Shown: positions 1 through 8,379 of the stretch, in pieces
Numbering within the stretch: the first letter of the stretch is position 1
How the letters are laid out: every line of letters begins with the position of its first letter
Source: Streptomyces anulatus
GTDB taxonomy: Bacteria > Actinomycetota > Actinomycetes > Streptomycetales > Streptomycetaceae
Direction: 5' to 3'
DNA: 64,000 bases
Assembly (NCBI RefSeq): GCF_000721175.1
Contig: NZ_JOEZ01000016.1
Location: 558,001 to 622,000, forward strand
Program-made: the position numbers and the translations under genes
Notes under the pieces: generated by a model
Databases searched by the model: none
What the model saw: only the letters and a program-made list of their open reading frames with translations
Told to the model about the DNA's origin: nothing

Positions 1-699
1 TACCAGAAGCAGCTGGAGCTGCTTCAGAAGGTGCGTCGCGGCGTCGCGGACGTCGCGACGTCCCGCAAGCGCCTGGAACTGCAGCTGAACCAGCTGCAGG
101 GCCAGTCGTCCAAGCTGGAGGACCAGGGCCGCAAGGCGCTGGCGCTGGGCCGCGAGGACCTGGCGCGTGAAGCGCTGTCCCGGCGTGCCGCCCTCCAACA
201 GCAGGTCACCGACCTGGAGACGCAGCACACCACGCTGCAGGGCGAGGAGGAGAAGCTCACCCTCGCGGCCCAGCGGCTGCAGGCCAAGGTCGACGCCTTC
301 CGCACGAAGAAGGAGACCATCAAGGCCACCTACACGGCGGCACAGGCCCAGACCCGGATCGGAGAGGCCTTCTCCGGCATCTCCGAGGAGATGGGCGACG
401 TGGGCCTCGCGATCCAGCGGGCCGAGGACAAGACGCAGCAGCTCCAGGCGCGGGCCGGCGCCATCGACGAGCTGCTCGCCTCCGGCGCCCTGGACGACCC
501 GACCGGCACGGCGAAGGACGACATCGCCGCCGAGCTGGACCGGATCTCCGGCGGCAGCGATGTGGAGCTGGAGCTGCAGCGCATGAAGGCCGAGCTGGCC
601 GGCGGCTCATCGTCCTCGCAGCAGGCCATCGAGGGCGGCGCCCAGGACAGTACGCCGCAGTCGCAGCAGTCGTCCCCGCACAAGTTCGACAAGCAGTAA
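1..699 (+). CDS. pspA: PspA/IM30 family protein (5' end outside window)
   Basis: The reading frame is open from base 1, so the true start lies upstream; 232 residues are visible. The protein is almost entirely amphipathic coiled coil rich in E, Q, K and A (for example QLELLQKVRRG and ALGREDLAREALSRR), as expected for PspA/IM30/Vipp1, peripheral membrane proteins that polymerise to protect the inner membrane under envelope stress. The last 40 or so residues are Ser/Gln-rich and probably disordered. It ends 10 bp before the small gene that follows, suggesting co-transcription. Family assignment is firm; the exact stress role here is inferred. Confidence 0.9.
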   Translation, partial: YQKQLELLQKVRRGVADVATSRKRLELQLNQLQGQSSKLEDQGRKALALGREDLAREALSRRAALQQQVTDLETQHTTLQGEEEKLTLAAQRLQAKVDAFRTKKETIKATYTAAQAQTRIGEAFSGISEEMGDVGLAIQRAEDKTQQLQARAGAIDELLASGALDDPTGTAKDDIAAELDRISGGSDVELELQRMKAELAGGSSSSQQAIEGGAQDSTPQSQQSSPHKFDKQ

Positions 700-709
700 G
701 GGCAGCGTC

Positions 710-988
710 ATGATCGTACGGATCATGGGGGAGGGCCAGGTCAAGCTGGCCGACAGTCACTTCGTCGAACTGAACGAGCTCGACGACGTCCTGCTGAAGG
801 AGATGGAGAGCGGCGACAGCCCCGGCTTCCGCACGACTCTCCACGCGCTCCTGGACAAGGTGCGCGAGCTCGGCACTCCGCTGCCGGACGACTCCCTGGA
901 GCCGTCCGAGCTGATCCTGCCGGCGCCCGACGCCACCCTCGAAGACGTACGCGCCATGCTCGGCGACGACGGCCTCATCCCCAGCTGA
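710..988 (+). CDS. PspA-associated small protein (PspAA-like)
   Basis: This 92-residue acidic protein starts MIVRIMGEGQVKLAD and lies 10 bp downstream of the PspA gene. In actinomycetes a short protein of this kind (PspAA) is regularly encoded next to PspA. It has no membrane segment and no catalytic motif; the centre is rich in Glu, Asp and Leu and probably helical. The role is inferred from context: a partner or regulator of PspA. The ATG at 710 overlaps no other frame and follows an AG-rich stretch. Confidence 0.8.
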   Translation: MIVRIMGEGQVKLADSHFVELNELDDVLLKEMESGDSPGFRTTLHALLDKVRELGTPLPDDSLEPSELILPAPDATLEDVRAMLGDDGLIPS

Positions 989-1033
989 ATCCACGGGCCG
1001 GCCCCGGCGGGCCCGTGGAGCGGCCGCGTACCG

Positions 1034-2338
1034 TTGCTGGACGTGACCCCCCTCTCGTCCGGCTTCGCGCCCGCCCGCCGCTGGCTCCGGGACCATCCCC
1101 TCGCGTTCGACGCGGCGCTGGCCCTCGGCGCCCTCGTCGCGATGATCTGCGGCTCCTTCGCCGACCCGGGCACCGGACACGGGCCGACCTTCGGCACCCG
1201 CACTCCCGAGCTGCTCAGCGTGCTCCTGATGGTGCTGGCCGCCCTCGCCCTGGTCCTGCGGCGACGGCGTCCGATGGCGGTGCTCGCCGCCACCGGGCTC
1301 CTCTCGGCCGCCGAGTACGTCCTGGTGGACCCGCCCGCCCCGGTCGTCATGAGCGCGGTCGTCGCCCTCTACACCGTCGCCTCGCGCACCGACCGCCCCA
1401 CCACCTGGCGGGTCGGGCTGCTCACCATGGGCGGGCTCACGGCCGCCGCCATGGTCTTCGGCTCGACGCCCTGGTACAGCCAGGAGAACCTCGGCGTGTT
1501 CGCCTGGACCGGGATGGCCGGGGCCGCCGGGGACGCGGTACGCAGCAGGCGCGCGTTCGTCGACGCCATCCGGGAACGCGCCGAGCGGGCCGAGCGGACC
1601 CGTGACGAGGAGGCCCGGCGCCGGGTCGCCGAGGAGCGGCTGCGGATCGCCCGGGACCTCCACGACGTCGTCGCCCACCACATCGCGCTGGTCAACGTCC
1701 AGGCCGGGGTCGCCGCCCACGTCATGGACAAGCGCCCGGACCAGGCCAAGGAAGCGCTCGCCCACGTCCGCGACGCCAGCCGCTCCGCACTCAACGAACT
1801 CCGGGTCACCGTCGGCCTCCTGCGCCAGCAGGGCGACCCCGAGGCGCCCACCGAACCGGCCCCCGGGCTGGCCGTCCTCGGCGAACTGGTCACCACCTTC
1901 CGCAACGCGGGGCTCCCCGTCGACGTGGCCTGCGCCGAGGGCGGGGCCCGGCTGCCCGCCGCCGTCGACCTGGCCGCCTACCGGGTCATCCAGGAGGCCC
2001 TGACCAACGTCCGCAAGCACGCGGGCACCGGGGCCGAGGCCGAGGTGAGCGTCGTACGGGTCGGCGCCACCGCCGAGGTCACCGTGCTCGACAACGGCCG
2101 GGGGAGCACCGCCCGGCGGCCCGGCGCCGGACCGGGCGGCACCGCCGACGACGGCCTGGACAGCGGAGGCCACGGCCTGGTGGGCATGCGTGAACGTGTC
2201 ACCGCCCTCGGTGGCGCCCTCACCGCGGGACCTCGGTACGGCGGCGGCTTCCGGGTCCATGCGATCCTTCCGGTCGAGGCCCGCACGGGTGAACCGGAGC
2301 GGCCGGGCACAGCGGGCGGGACGGGGCTCAGCCGATGA
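1034..2338 (+). CDS. Two-component sensor histidine kinase (HisKA_3 type)
   Basis: A 434-residue membrane kinase. The N-terminal 150 residues hold about five hydrophobic segments, then an Arg/Glu-rich linker, then the dimerisation and phosphoacceptor helix with ARDLHDVVAHH (His about 210). A HATPase_c domain follows, with an N-box-like stretch (YRVIQEALTNVRKHAG) and a glycine box (GHGLVGMRERV). This is the NarL-partner kinase type. The stop overlaps the response regulator start in ATGA, so the pair is translationally coupled. TTG at 1034 or GTG at 1043 could be the start. An RND pump gene follows the pair, so pump control is a reasonable guess, not shown. Confidence 0.9.
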   Translation: MLDVTPLSSGFAPARRWLRDHPLAFDAALALGALVAMICGSFADPGTGHGPTFGTRTPELLSVLLMVLAALALVLRRRRPMAVLAATGLLSAAEYVLVDPPAPVVMSAVVALYTVASRTDRPTTWRVGLLTMGGLTAAAMVFGSTPWYSQENLGVFAWTGMAGAAGDAVRSRRAFVDAIRERAERAERTRDEEARRRVAEERLRIARDLHDVVAHHIALVNVQAGVAAHVMDKRPDQAKEALAHVRDASRSALNELRVTVGLLRQQGDPEAPTEPAPGLAVLGELVTTFRNAGLPVDVACAEGGARLPAAVDLAAYRVIQEALTNVRKHAGTGAEAEVSVVRVGATAEVTVLDNGRGSTARRPGAGPGGTADDGLDSGGHGLVGMRERVTALGGALTAGPRYGGGFRVHAILPVEARTGEPERPGTAGGTGLSR

Positions 2339-3075
2339 CACAGCCGACACCGACGCCCGCGCCACGGCCGACGCCCGAGGCGCCGGCCGTACCCGTCAAG
2401 GTGCTGCTCGCCGACGACCAGGCGCTGCTGCGCAGCGCGTTCCGGGTGCTGGTGGACTCCGAGCCGGACATGGAGGTGGTCGGCGAGGCCGCCGACGGGG
2501 CCCAGGCGGTCGAGCTGGCCCGCGCCACGAGCCCCGATGTGGTGCTCATGGACATCCGGATGCCGGGCACCGACGGGCTCGCCGCCACCCGCATGATCAG
2601 CGCCGATCCGGAGCTGTCCGCGGTGCGGGTGGTCATGCTCACCACATTCGAGGTCGACGAGTACGTGGTCCAGTCGCTGCGCGCCGGAGCCTCCGGCTTC
2701 CTCGGCAAGGGCGCCGAGCCGGACGAACTCCTCAACGCCATCCGGATCGCCGCGGCCGGCGAGGCGCTGCTCTCCCCGGCGGCGACCAAGGGGCTCATCG
2801 CCACGTTCCTGGCCCAGGGCGGCAGTTCGGGGGAGGGGCCGGACAGCGCGGAGTACGCGGAGCGGCTGGCGGCGCTCACCGGCCGCGAACGCGAGGTGCT
2901 GGTGCAGGTCGCCGGCGGCCACTCCAACGACCAGATCGCCGAGCGGCTCGCGGTCAGCCCGCTCACCGTCAAGACCCATGTGAACCGGGCGATGGCGAAG
3001 CTGGGAGCCCGGGACCGGGCCCAATTGGTGGTGGTCGCCTACGAATCGGGCCTGGTGCGCCCCCGCGCGGACTGA
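2335..3075 (+). CDS. Response regulator, NarL/LuxR family
   Basis: A 246-residue regulator. After a Pro/Thr-rich N-terminal tail of about 20 residues comes the receiver domain (VKVLLADDQALLR acidic pocket; phosphoacceptor Asp in VLMDIRMPG, about residue 73; conserved Thr in MLTTFE). A C-terminal LuxR helix-turn-helix spans about residues 180-240 (LTGREREVLVQVAGG, then SPLTVKTHVNRAMAKLG). It overlaps the kinase gene by 4 bp. The 179 bp between it and the RND pump contain the short palindrome gtacg-acga-cgtac near 3092-3105, a possible operator. Confidence 0.93.
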   Translation: MTQPTPTPAPRPTPEAPAVPVKVLLADDQALLRSAFRVLVDSEPDMEVVGEAADGAQAVELARATSPDVVLMDIRMPGTDGLAATRMISADPELSAVRVVMLTTFEVDEYVVQSLRAGASGFLGKGAEPDELLNAIRIAAAGEALLSPAATKGLIATFLAQGGSSGEGPDSAEYAERLAALTGREREVLVQVAGGHSNDQIAERLAVSPLTVKTHVNRAMAKLGARDRAQLVVVAYESGLVRPRAD

Positions 3076-3254
3076 CCGCGGGAGGCGGGGCGTACGACGA
3101 CGTACTCCACCTGCGGTATCCGCGGCATGAGAAAGCAGCCCGGGGGGCGACGTTTCGCCGACGCGGAGCGGAGATCGTAGGACTGGGCTGGAGGTGTCCC
3201 CCTGATTCCCTCCCCGCCCCTCTGCCGCGTACGCCACAGAAGAGAGACCCACCC

Positions 3255-6200
3255 ATGTCCTGGCTGTCCAGATTCAGCCTCGCGCAAAGGGCCCTGATCG
3301 GGCTGATCTCGATTGTCGCGCTGGTCTTCGGCGCGATAGCGATCCCGCAGCTCAAGCAGCAGCTGCTGCCGACCATCGAACTGCCGATGGTCTCGGTGCT
3401 GGCGCCCTACCAGGGTGCGTCTCCCGACGTGGTCGAGAAGCAGGTCATCGAGCCCCTGGAGAACTCCCTCAAGGCCGTCGACGGCGTCGAGGGCATCACC
3501 TCCACCGCCAGCGAGGGCAACGCCCTCGTCATGGCGACCTTCGACTTCGGCGACGAGGGCACCAAGCAGCTCGTCGCGGACATCCAGCAGGCGGTGAACC
3601 GGGCCCGCGCCCAGCTGCCCGACGGGGTCGACCCGCAGGTCGTCGCCGGATCCACGGACGACATCCCGACCGTCGTCCTCGCCGTCACCTCCGACAAGGA
3701 CCAGCAGGTCCTGGCCGACCAGCTCGACCGCACGGTCGTCCCGGCCCTCGAGGACATCGACGGCGTCGGCCAGGTCACGGTGGACGGCGTGCGTGACCTC
3801 CAGGTCTCCGTCGTCCCCGACGACAGGAAGCTCGCCGAGGCAGGCCTGAACGCGGGCACGCTCTCCCAGGCCCTCCAGGCGGGCGGCGCCACGGTGCCGG
3901 CCGGTTCCTTCTCCGAGTCCGGCAAGAGCCGCACCATCCAGGTCGGCGGCGCCTTCACCTCGCTGAAGCAGATCGAGGACCTCCAGGTCGTCGCCAAGGA
4001 CCCGGCGGGCGGCGAGCCCGGAAAACCGGTGCGCGTCGGCGACGTCGCCGAGGTGAAGCAGGAGCCGTCCACCGCGGTCTCCATCACCCGCACCAACGGC
4101 AGGCCGAGCCTCGCCGTGATGGCGACGATGGACAAGGACGGCAGCGCCGTCGCGATCTCGGACGCCGTCAAGGACAAGCTCCCCGACCTCCGCAAGGACC
4201 TGGGCGGCGGCGCCGAGCTGACGGTCGTCTCCGACCAGGGCCCCGCCGTCTCCAAGTCGATCTCGGGCCTGACCACGGAGGGCGCGCTCGGCCTGGTCTT
4301 CGCGGTCATCGTGATCCTGGTCTTCCTCGCCTCGATCCGCTCGACGCTGGTCACCGCGGTCTCCATCCCGCTCTCGATCGTCCTCGCGCTGATCGTGCTC
4401 TGGACCCGCGACCTGTCGCTCAACATGCTCACGCTCGGCGCGCTCACCATCGCCATCGGCCGGGTCGTCGACGACTCGATCGTGGTCCTGGAGAACATCA
4501 AGCGTCACCTCGGCTACGGCGAGGAGCGCCACGCGGCGATCATCACCGCGGTCAGGGAGGTCGCCGGAGCGGTCACCTCCGCCACCCTCACCACCGTCGC
4601 GGTCTTCCTGCCCATCGGTCTGGTCGGCGGCATGGTCGGCCAGCTCTTCGGCTCGTTCTCGCTGACCGTCACCGCGGCCCTGCTGGCGTCGCTGCTGGTC
4701 TCGCTCACGGTGGTTCCGGTGCTGTCGTACTGGTTCCTGCGCGCGCCCAAGGGCACTCCCGACGACGCGGCGGAAGCCCGCCGCCTCGCCGAGGAGAAGG
4801 AAGCGGCCAGCAGGCTCCAGCGGATCTACGTCCCGGTCCTGCGCTTCGCGACCCGCCGCCGCGTCACCAGCCTCGTCATCGCCGTCGCCGTGCTCTTCGG
4901 CACCTTCGGGATGGTCCCGCTGCTGAAGACGAACTTCTTCGACGCCGGCGAGCAGGAGGTCCTGACCGTCAAGCAGGAGCTCACCCCCGGCACCAGCCTG
5001 GAAGCCGCCGACGCGGCCGCCCGCAAGGTCGAGAAGGTGCTGACCGAGGACAAGGGCGTCAAGGACTACCAGGTCACCGTCGGCTCCTCCGGCTTCATGG
5101 CCGCCTTCGGCGGCGGCACGGGCGCCAACCAGGCCTCCTACCAGGTCACCCTGAAGGACGCCGCGGACCACGAGGACGCCCAGGACCGCATCGACGAGGC
5201 CCTCGGCAAACTCGACGGCATCGGCGACACCACCATCGCCGCCGGCGACGGCTTCGGCTCCCAGGACCTGAGCGTCGTGGTCAAGGCCGCCGACGGGGAC
5301 GTCCTGAAGCAGGCCGCCGAGGCGGTCCGCACCGAGGTCGCCACCATCAAGGACGTCACCGACGTCCAGAGCGACCTCGCGCAGAGCGTCCCGCGCATCT
5401 CCGTCACCGCCAACGACAAGGCGGCCGCCGCCGGATTCGACTCCGCCACCCTCGGCGGGATCGTCGCCGGAGCCGTACGCGGCACCCCCGCCGGCACGGC
5501 GACGCTGGACGACACCGAGCGCGACATCGTCATCCGCTCCTCCAGCCCGGCCGCCACCATGGCCGAACTGAAGGCCCTGCCGCTCGGCCCGGTCGAGCTC
5601 GGCGACATCGCCGACGTGAAGGTCGTCCCCGGCCCGGTCTCCATGACCCGGATCGACGGACAGCGCTCGGCGACGATCACCGCCAAGCCCGTCGGCGACG
5701 ACACCGGCGCGGTCAGCACCGATCTCGCCGCGAAGATCGACGCCCTGGACCTCCCCGAGGGCGCCACCGCCACCATCGGCGGCGTCACCGAGGACCAGAA
5801 CGAAGCCTTCGCCCAGCTCGGCCTCGCCATGCTGGCGGCCATCGCGATCGTCTTCATGCTGCTGGTGGCCACGTTCCGGTCGCTCGTCCAGCCGCTGATC
5901 CTGCTGGTCTCCGTCCCGTTCGCGGCGACCGGGGCCCTGGCCCTCCTGATCATCACGGGCACCCCGCTGGGCGTCCCCGCGATGATCGGCATGCTGATGC
6001 TCATCGGCATCGTGGTCACCAACGCGATCGTGCTGATCGACCTGATCAACCAGTACCGGGCCCAGGGCCTGGGGATCGTGGAAGCCGTCATCGAGGGCGG
6101 CCGCCACCGCTTCCGTCCGATCCTGATGACGGCGCTCGCGACCATCTTCGCCCTGCTCCCGATGGCGCTCGGCGTCACCGGCGAGGGCGGCTTCATCTCC

Positions 6201-6404
6201 CAGCCGCTGGGCGTCGTGGTGATCGGTGGTCTGATCAGCTCCACGCTGCTGACCCTGCTGCTCGTGCCGACGCTGTACGCGATGGTCGAGCTCCGCAAGG
6301 AGCGCCGCGCCGAGAAGAAGGCCGCCAAGCGTGCCGCGAAGGCGGGCGCGGCGGCCCAGGCCGAGCCGGAGGAGGCCCGGGAGGCCGAACCGGCGCAGGC
6401 CTGA
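3255..6404 (+). CDS. RND-family efflux transporter (AcrB/HAE1-like)
   Basis: The 1049-residue protein starts at the ATG (MSWLSRFSLAQRA) 13 bp after an agaagagag ribosome-binding stretch; the open frame runs further upstream but overlaps the regulator gene. It shows the duplicated RND plan: one N-terminal membrane segment, a large extracytoplasmic loop, a block of membrane segments with GRVVDDSIVVLENI, then a second copy of the same order ending in TNAIVLIDLINQYR and GLISSTLLTLLLVPTLYAM. The C-terminus is Lys/Ala/Glu-rich. Streptomyces has no outer membrane, so it probably exports hydrophobic compounds without a TolC partner; substrate unknown. The upstream two-component system may control it. 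Confidence 0.93.
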   Translation: MSWLSRFSLAQRALIGLISIVALVFGAIAIPQLKQQLLPTIELPMVSVLAPYQGASPDVVEKQVIEPLENSLKAVDGVEGITSTASEGNALVMATFDFGDEGTKQLVADIQQAVNRARAQLPDGVDPQVVAGSTDDIPTVVLAVTSDKDQQVLADQLDRTVVPALEDIDGVGQVTVDGVRDLQVSVVPDDRKLAEAGLNAGTLSQALQAGGATVPAGSFSESGKSRTIQVGGAFTSLKQIEDLQVVAKDPAGGEPGKPVRVGDVAEVKQEPSTAVSITRTNGRPSLAVMATMDKDGSAVAISDAVKDKLPDLRKDLGGGAELTVVSDQGPAVSKSISGLTTEGALGLVFAVIVILVFLASIRSTLVTAVSIPLSIVLALIVLWTRDLSLNMLTLGALTIAIGRVVDDSIVVLENIKRHLGYGEERHAAIITAVREVAGAVTSATLTTVAVFLPIGLVGGMVGQLFGSFSLTVTAALLASLLVSLTVVPVLSYWFLRAPKGTPDDAAEARRLAEEKEAASRLQRIYVPVLRFATRRRVTSLVIAVAVLFGTFGMVPLLKTNFFDAGEQEVLTVKQELTPGTSLEAADAAARKVEKVLTEDKGVKDYQVTVGSSGFMAAFGGGTGANQASYQVTLKDAADHEDAQDRIDEALGKLDGIGDTTIAAGDGFGSQDLSVVVKAADGDVLKQAAEAVRTEVATIKDVTDVQSDLAQSVPRISVTANDKAAAAGFDSATLGGIVAGAVRGTPAGTATLDDTERDIVIRSSSPAATMAELKALPLGPVELGDIADVKVVPGPVSMTRIDGQRSATITAKPVGDDTGAVSTDLAAKIDALDLPEGATATIGGVTEDQNEAFAQLGLAMLAAIAIVFMLLVATFRSLVQPLILLVSVPFAATGALALLIITGTPLGVPAMIGMLMLIGIVVTNAIVLIDLINQYRAQGLGIVEAVIEGGRHRFRPILMTALATIFALLPMALGVTGEGGFISQPLGVVVIGGLISSTLLTLLLVPTLYAMVELRKERRAEKKAAKRAAKAGAAAQAEPEEAREAEPAQA

Positions 6405-6442
6405 CCCGGGAGCCGGAGGGGACAGACCCGACCGGCACGCGA

Positions 6443-6479
6443 GAGCCCCGGTACGCCGACCTGCGGCATACCGGGGCTC
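6443..6479. terminator. Bidirectional terminator between RND gene and nadA
   Basis: An 11-bp perfect inverted repeat (gagccccggta / taccggggctc) with a 15-base loop lies in the 95 bp between two convergent genes, so it can serve both. Confidence 0.75.
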
Positions 6480-6499
6480 CCGGCGGGGGGTGGCGTCCG

Positions 6500-7687
6500 T
6501 TACGGCAGCGCCAGCATCCGCTCCAGCGCGAGCTTCGCGTACTTCTCCGTCTCCGGGTCGACCTCGATCCGGTTGACCAGCCTGCCGTCGGCCAGCGACT
6601 CCAGCGTCCAGACCAGGTGCGGCAGGTCGATGCGGTTCATCGTCGAGCAGAAGCAGACCGTCTTGTCGAGGAAGACGATCTCCTTGTCCTCCGCGGCGAA
6701 ACGGTTCGCCAGTCGGCGGACCAGGTTCAGCTCGGTACCGATCGCCCACTTCGAGCCGGCCGGGGCCGCCTCCAGGGCCTTGATGATGTACTCCGTCGAG
6801 CCCACGTAGTCCGCGGCGGCGACGACCTCGTGCTTGCACTCGGGGTGCACCAGCACGTTGACCCCGGGGATGCGGGCCCGGACGTCCTCGACCGACTCGA
6901 CCGAGAAGCGGCCGTGGACCGAGCAGTGTCCGCGCCACAGGATCATCTTCGCGTCGCGCAGCTGCTCGGCGGTGAGTCCGCCGCCCGGCTTGTGCGGGTT
7001 GTAGAGGACGCAGTCCTCCAGGGTCAGTCCCATGTCCCGCACGGCCGTGTTGCGGCCCAGGTGCTGGTCGGGGAGGAAGAGGATCTTCTCACCCTGCTCG
7101 AAGGCCCACTCCAGGGCCCGCTTCGCGTTCGACGACGTACAGATCGTGCCGCCGTGCCTGCCGGTGAAGGCCTTGATGTCGGCGGAGGAGTTCATGTACG
7201 AGACGGGCACCACCTGGTCGGCGACCCCGGCCTCCGTCAGCACGTCCCAGCACTCGGCGACCTGCTCGGCGGTGGCCATGTCGGCCATCGAGCAACCGGC
7301 CGCGAGGTCGGGCAGCACGACCGCCTGGGCGTCCGTGGTCAGGATGTCCGCGGACTCGGCCATGAAGTGGACGCCGCAGAAGACGATGTACTCGGCCTCC
7401 GGGCGCGCGGCCGCGTCACGGGCCAGCTTGAACGAGTCGCCGGTGACGTCCGCGAACTGGATGACCTCGTCGCGCTGGTAGTGGTGGCCGAGGACGAACA
7501 CCCTGTCCCCGAGCTTCTCCTTGGCGACGCGGGCGCGCTCCACCAGGTCCGGGTCGGACGGGGAGGGGAGGTCGCCGGGGCATTCGACCCCGCGCTCGCT
7601 CCTCGGGTCGGCCTCGCGGCCGAGCAGCAGCAGCGCGAGCGGTGTCGGCTGTACGTCCAGGGGCTGGGCCGTGGTCACGTCACGCAC
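6500..7687 (-). CDS. nadA: Quinolinate synthase A
   Basis: This 395-residue protein condenses iminoaspartate with dihydroxyacetone phosphate to quinolinate, the first committed product of de novo NAD synthesis, using a 4Fe-4S cluster. Visible family sequences are FVLGHHYQRDEVIQFAD, VFCGVHFMAESADIL, ICTSSNAKRALEWAF, FLPDQHLGRN, VLVHPECKHEV and VCFCSTMNRIDLPHLVWTLE; these contain the conserved cysteines for the cluster. nadB and nadC are not adjacent. The gene is divergent from erpA, an Fe-S carrier that could help mature NadA; the shared 242-bp promoter region contains inverted repeats. Confidence 0.96.
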   Translation of the reverse strand: MRDVTTAQPLDVQPTPLALLLLGREADPRSERGVECPGDLPSPSDPDLVERARVAKEKLGDRVFVLGHHYQRDEVIQFADVTGDSFKLARDAAARPEAEYIVFCGVHFMAESADILTTDAQAVVLPDLAAGCSMADMATAEQVAECWDVLTEAGVADQVVPVSYMNSSADIKAFTGRHGGTICTSSNAKRALEWAFEQGEKILFLPDQHLGRNTAVRDMGLTLEDCVLYNPHKPGGGLTAEQLRDAKMILWRGHCSVHGRFSVESVEDVRARIPGVNVLVHPECKHEVVAAADYVGSTEYIIKALEAAPAGSKWAIGTELNLVRRLANRFAAEDKEIVFLDKTVCFCSTMNRIDLPHLVWTLESLADGRLVNRIEVDPETEKYAKLALERMLALP

Positions 7688-7743
7688 CCTTTCTTCTCTG
7701 CGTTCTGCTCTGCGCTTCTGCGAACGCGCCTTTTCGTCTATTT

Positions 7744-7795
7744 GACGCTATCTATCATAGCCGCTTCGTGTCACTTTGACGATGCCGATAGCGTC
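7744..7795. promoter_or_regulatory. Inverted repeat in the nadA/erpA divergent promoter region
   Basis: The 242 bp between the divergent starts is AT-richer than its surroundings. It contains a perfect 9-bp inverted repeat (gacgctatc at 7744-7752, gatagcgtc at 7787-7795) and two copies of tttgacg (7741 and 7775). On the minus strand tatgat (complement of 7754-7759) resembles a -10 hexamer for nadA. No known regulator motif was recognised with confidence, so the site is a candidate operator only. Confidence 0.4.
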
Positions 7796-7929
7796 GATGT
7801 GACGCATCCCCCGGGCGGCCGGGTGTGCGAGCATGAAAAGGAACAGACAAGCGCTTGGCCCGGAATGAATCCGCGGGTCTGGCGGTTGAACCGTCGGCAA
7901 GCAGTCCGTACAACCCGGGAGAGAAGCAG

Positions 7930-8286
7930 ATGTCCGTATCGGACGAGACCACCACCGTGAGCGACGGCATCCTCCTGTCCGACGCCGCCGCCGCCAAGGT
8001 CAAGGGCCTGCTGGAGCAGGAAGGCCGCGAGGACCTGGCGCTGCGCGTCGCCGTTCAGCCCGGCGGCTGCTCGGGCCTGCGCTACCAGCTCTTCTTCGAC
8101 GAGCGTTCGCTCGACGGTGACGTCGTGAAGGACTTCGACGGTGTCAAGGTCGTCACCGACCGGATGAGCGCCCCGTACCTGGGCGGCGCCTCCATCGACT
8201 TCGTCGACACCATCGAGAAGCAGGGCTTCACGATCGACAACCCGAACGCCACCGGCTCCTGCGCCTGCGGCGACTCCTTCAGCTGA
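7930..8286 (+). CDS. erpA: Iron-sulfur cluster insertion protein, HesB/IscA/ErpA family
   Basis: A 118-residue A-type Fe-S carrier. The three ligand cysteines are present in family positions: one in QPGGCSGLRYQLFFDE and two in the C-terminal GSCACGDSF. The ATG at 7930 follows gggagagaagcag; an in-frame extension to 7855 is open but has no support. ErpA passes clusters to apo-proteins. The divergent neighbour nadA makes a 4Fe-4S enzyme and respiratory Fe-S genes lie nearby. Rv2204c occupies the equivalent place in M. tuberculosis. Confidence 0.95.
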   Translation: MSVSDETTTVSDGILLSDAAAAKVKGLLEQEGREDLALRVAVQPGGCSGLRYQLFFDERSLDGDVVKDFDGVKVVTDRMSAPYLGGASIDFVDTIEKQGFTIDNPNATGSCACGDSFS

Positions 8287-8307
8287 GCGCTGAGGTCGGG
8301 AACACAC

Positions 8308-8358
8308 GGCATACGGCGGCGGCCCCGGGAAGGAATCCCGGGGCCGCCGCCGTATGCC
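8308..8358. terminator. Strong bidirectional hairpin after erpA
   Basis: A perfect 23-bp inverted repeat (arms 8308-8330 and 8336-8358) with a 5-base loop, aggaa, sits between convergent genes. It is one of the strongest stem-loops in the window. Confidence 0.85.
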
Positions 8359-8379
8359 CGTCCGTCGCCGCTCCCGCCG

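Noticed and set aside
3039..6938. Minus-strand open frame of 1299 codons opposite the RND gene
   Set aside because: Antisense shadow of a high-GC gene: low-complexity Gly/Asp/Arg/Val composition, no family motif, and the plus-strand gene has clear RND signatures.
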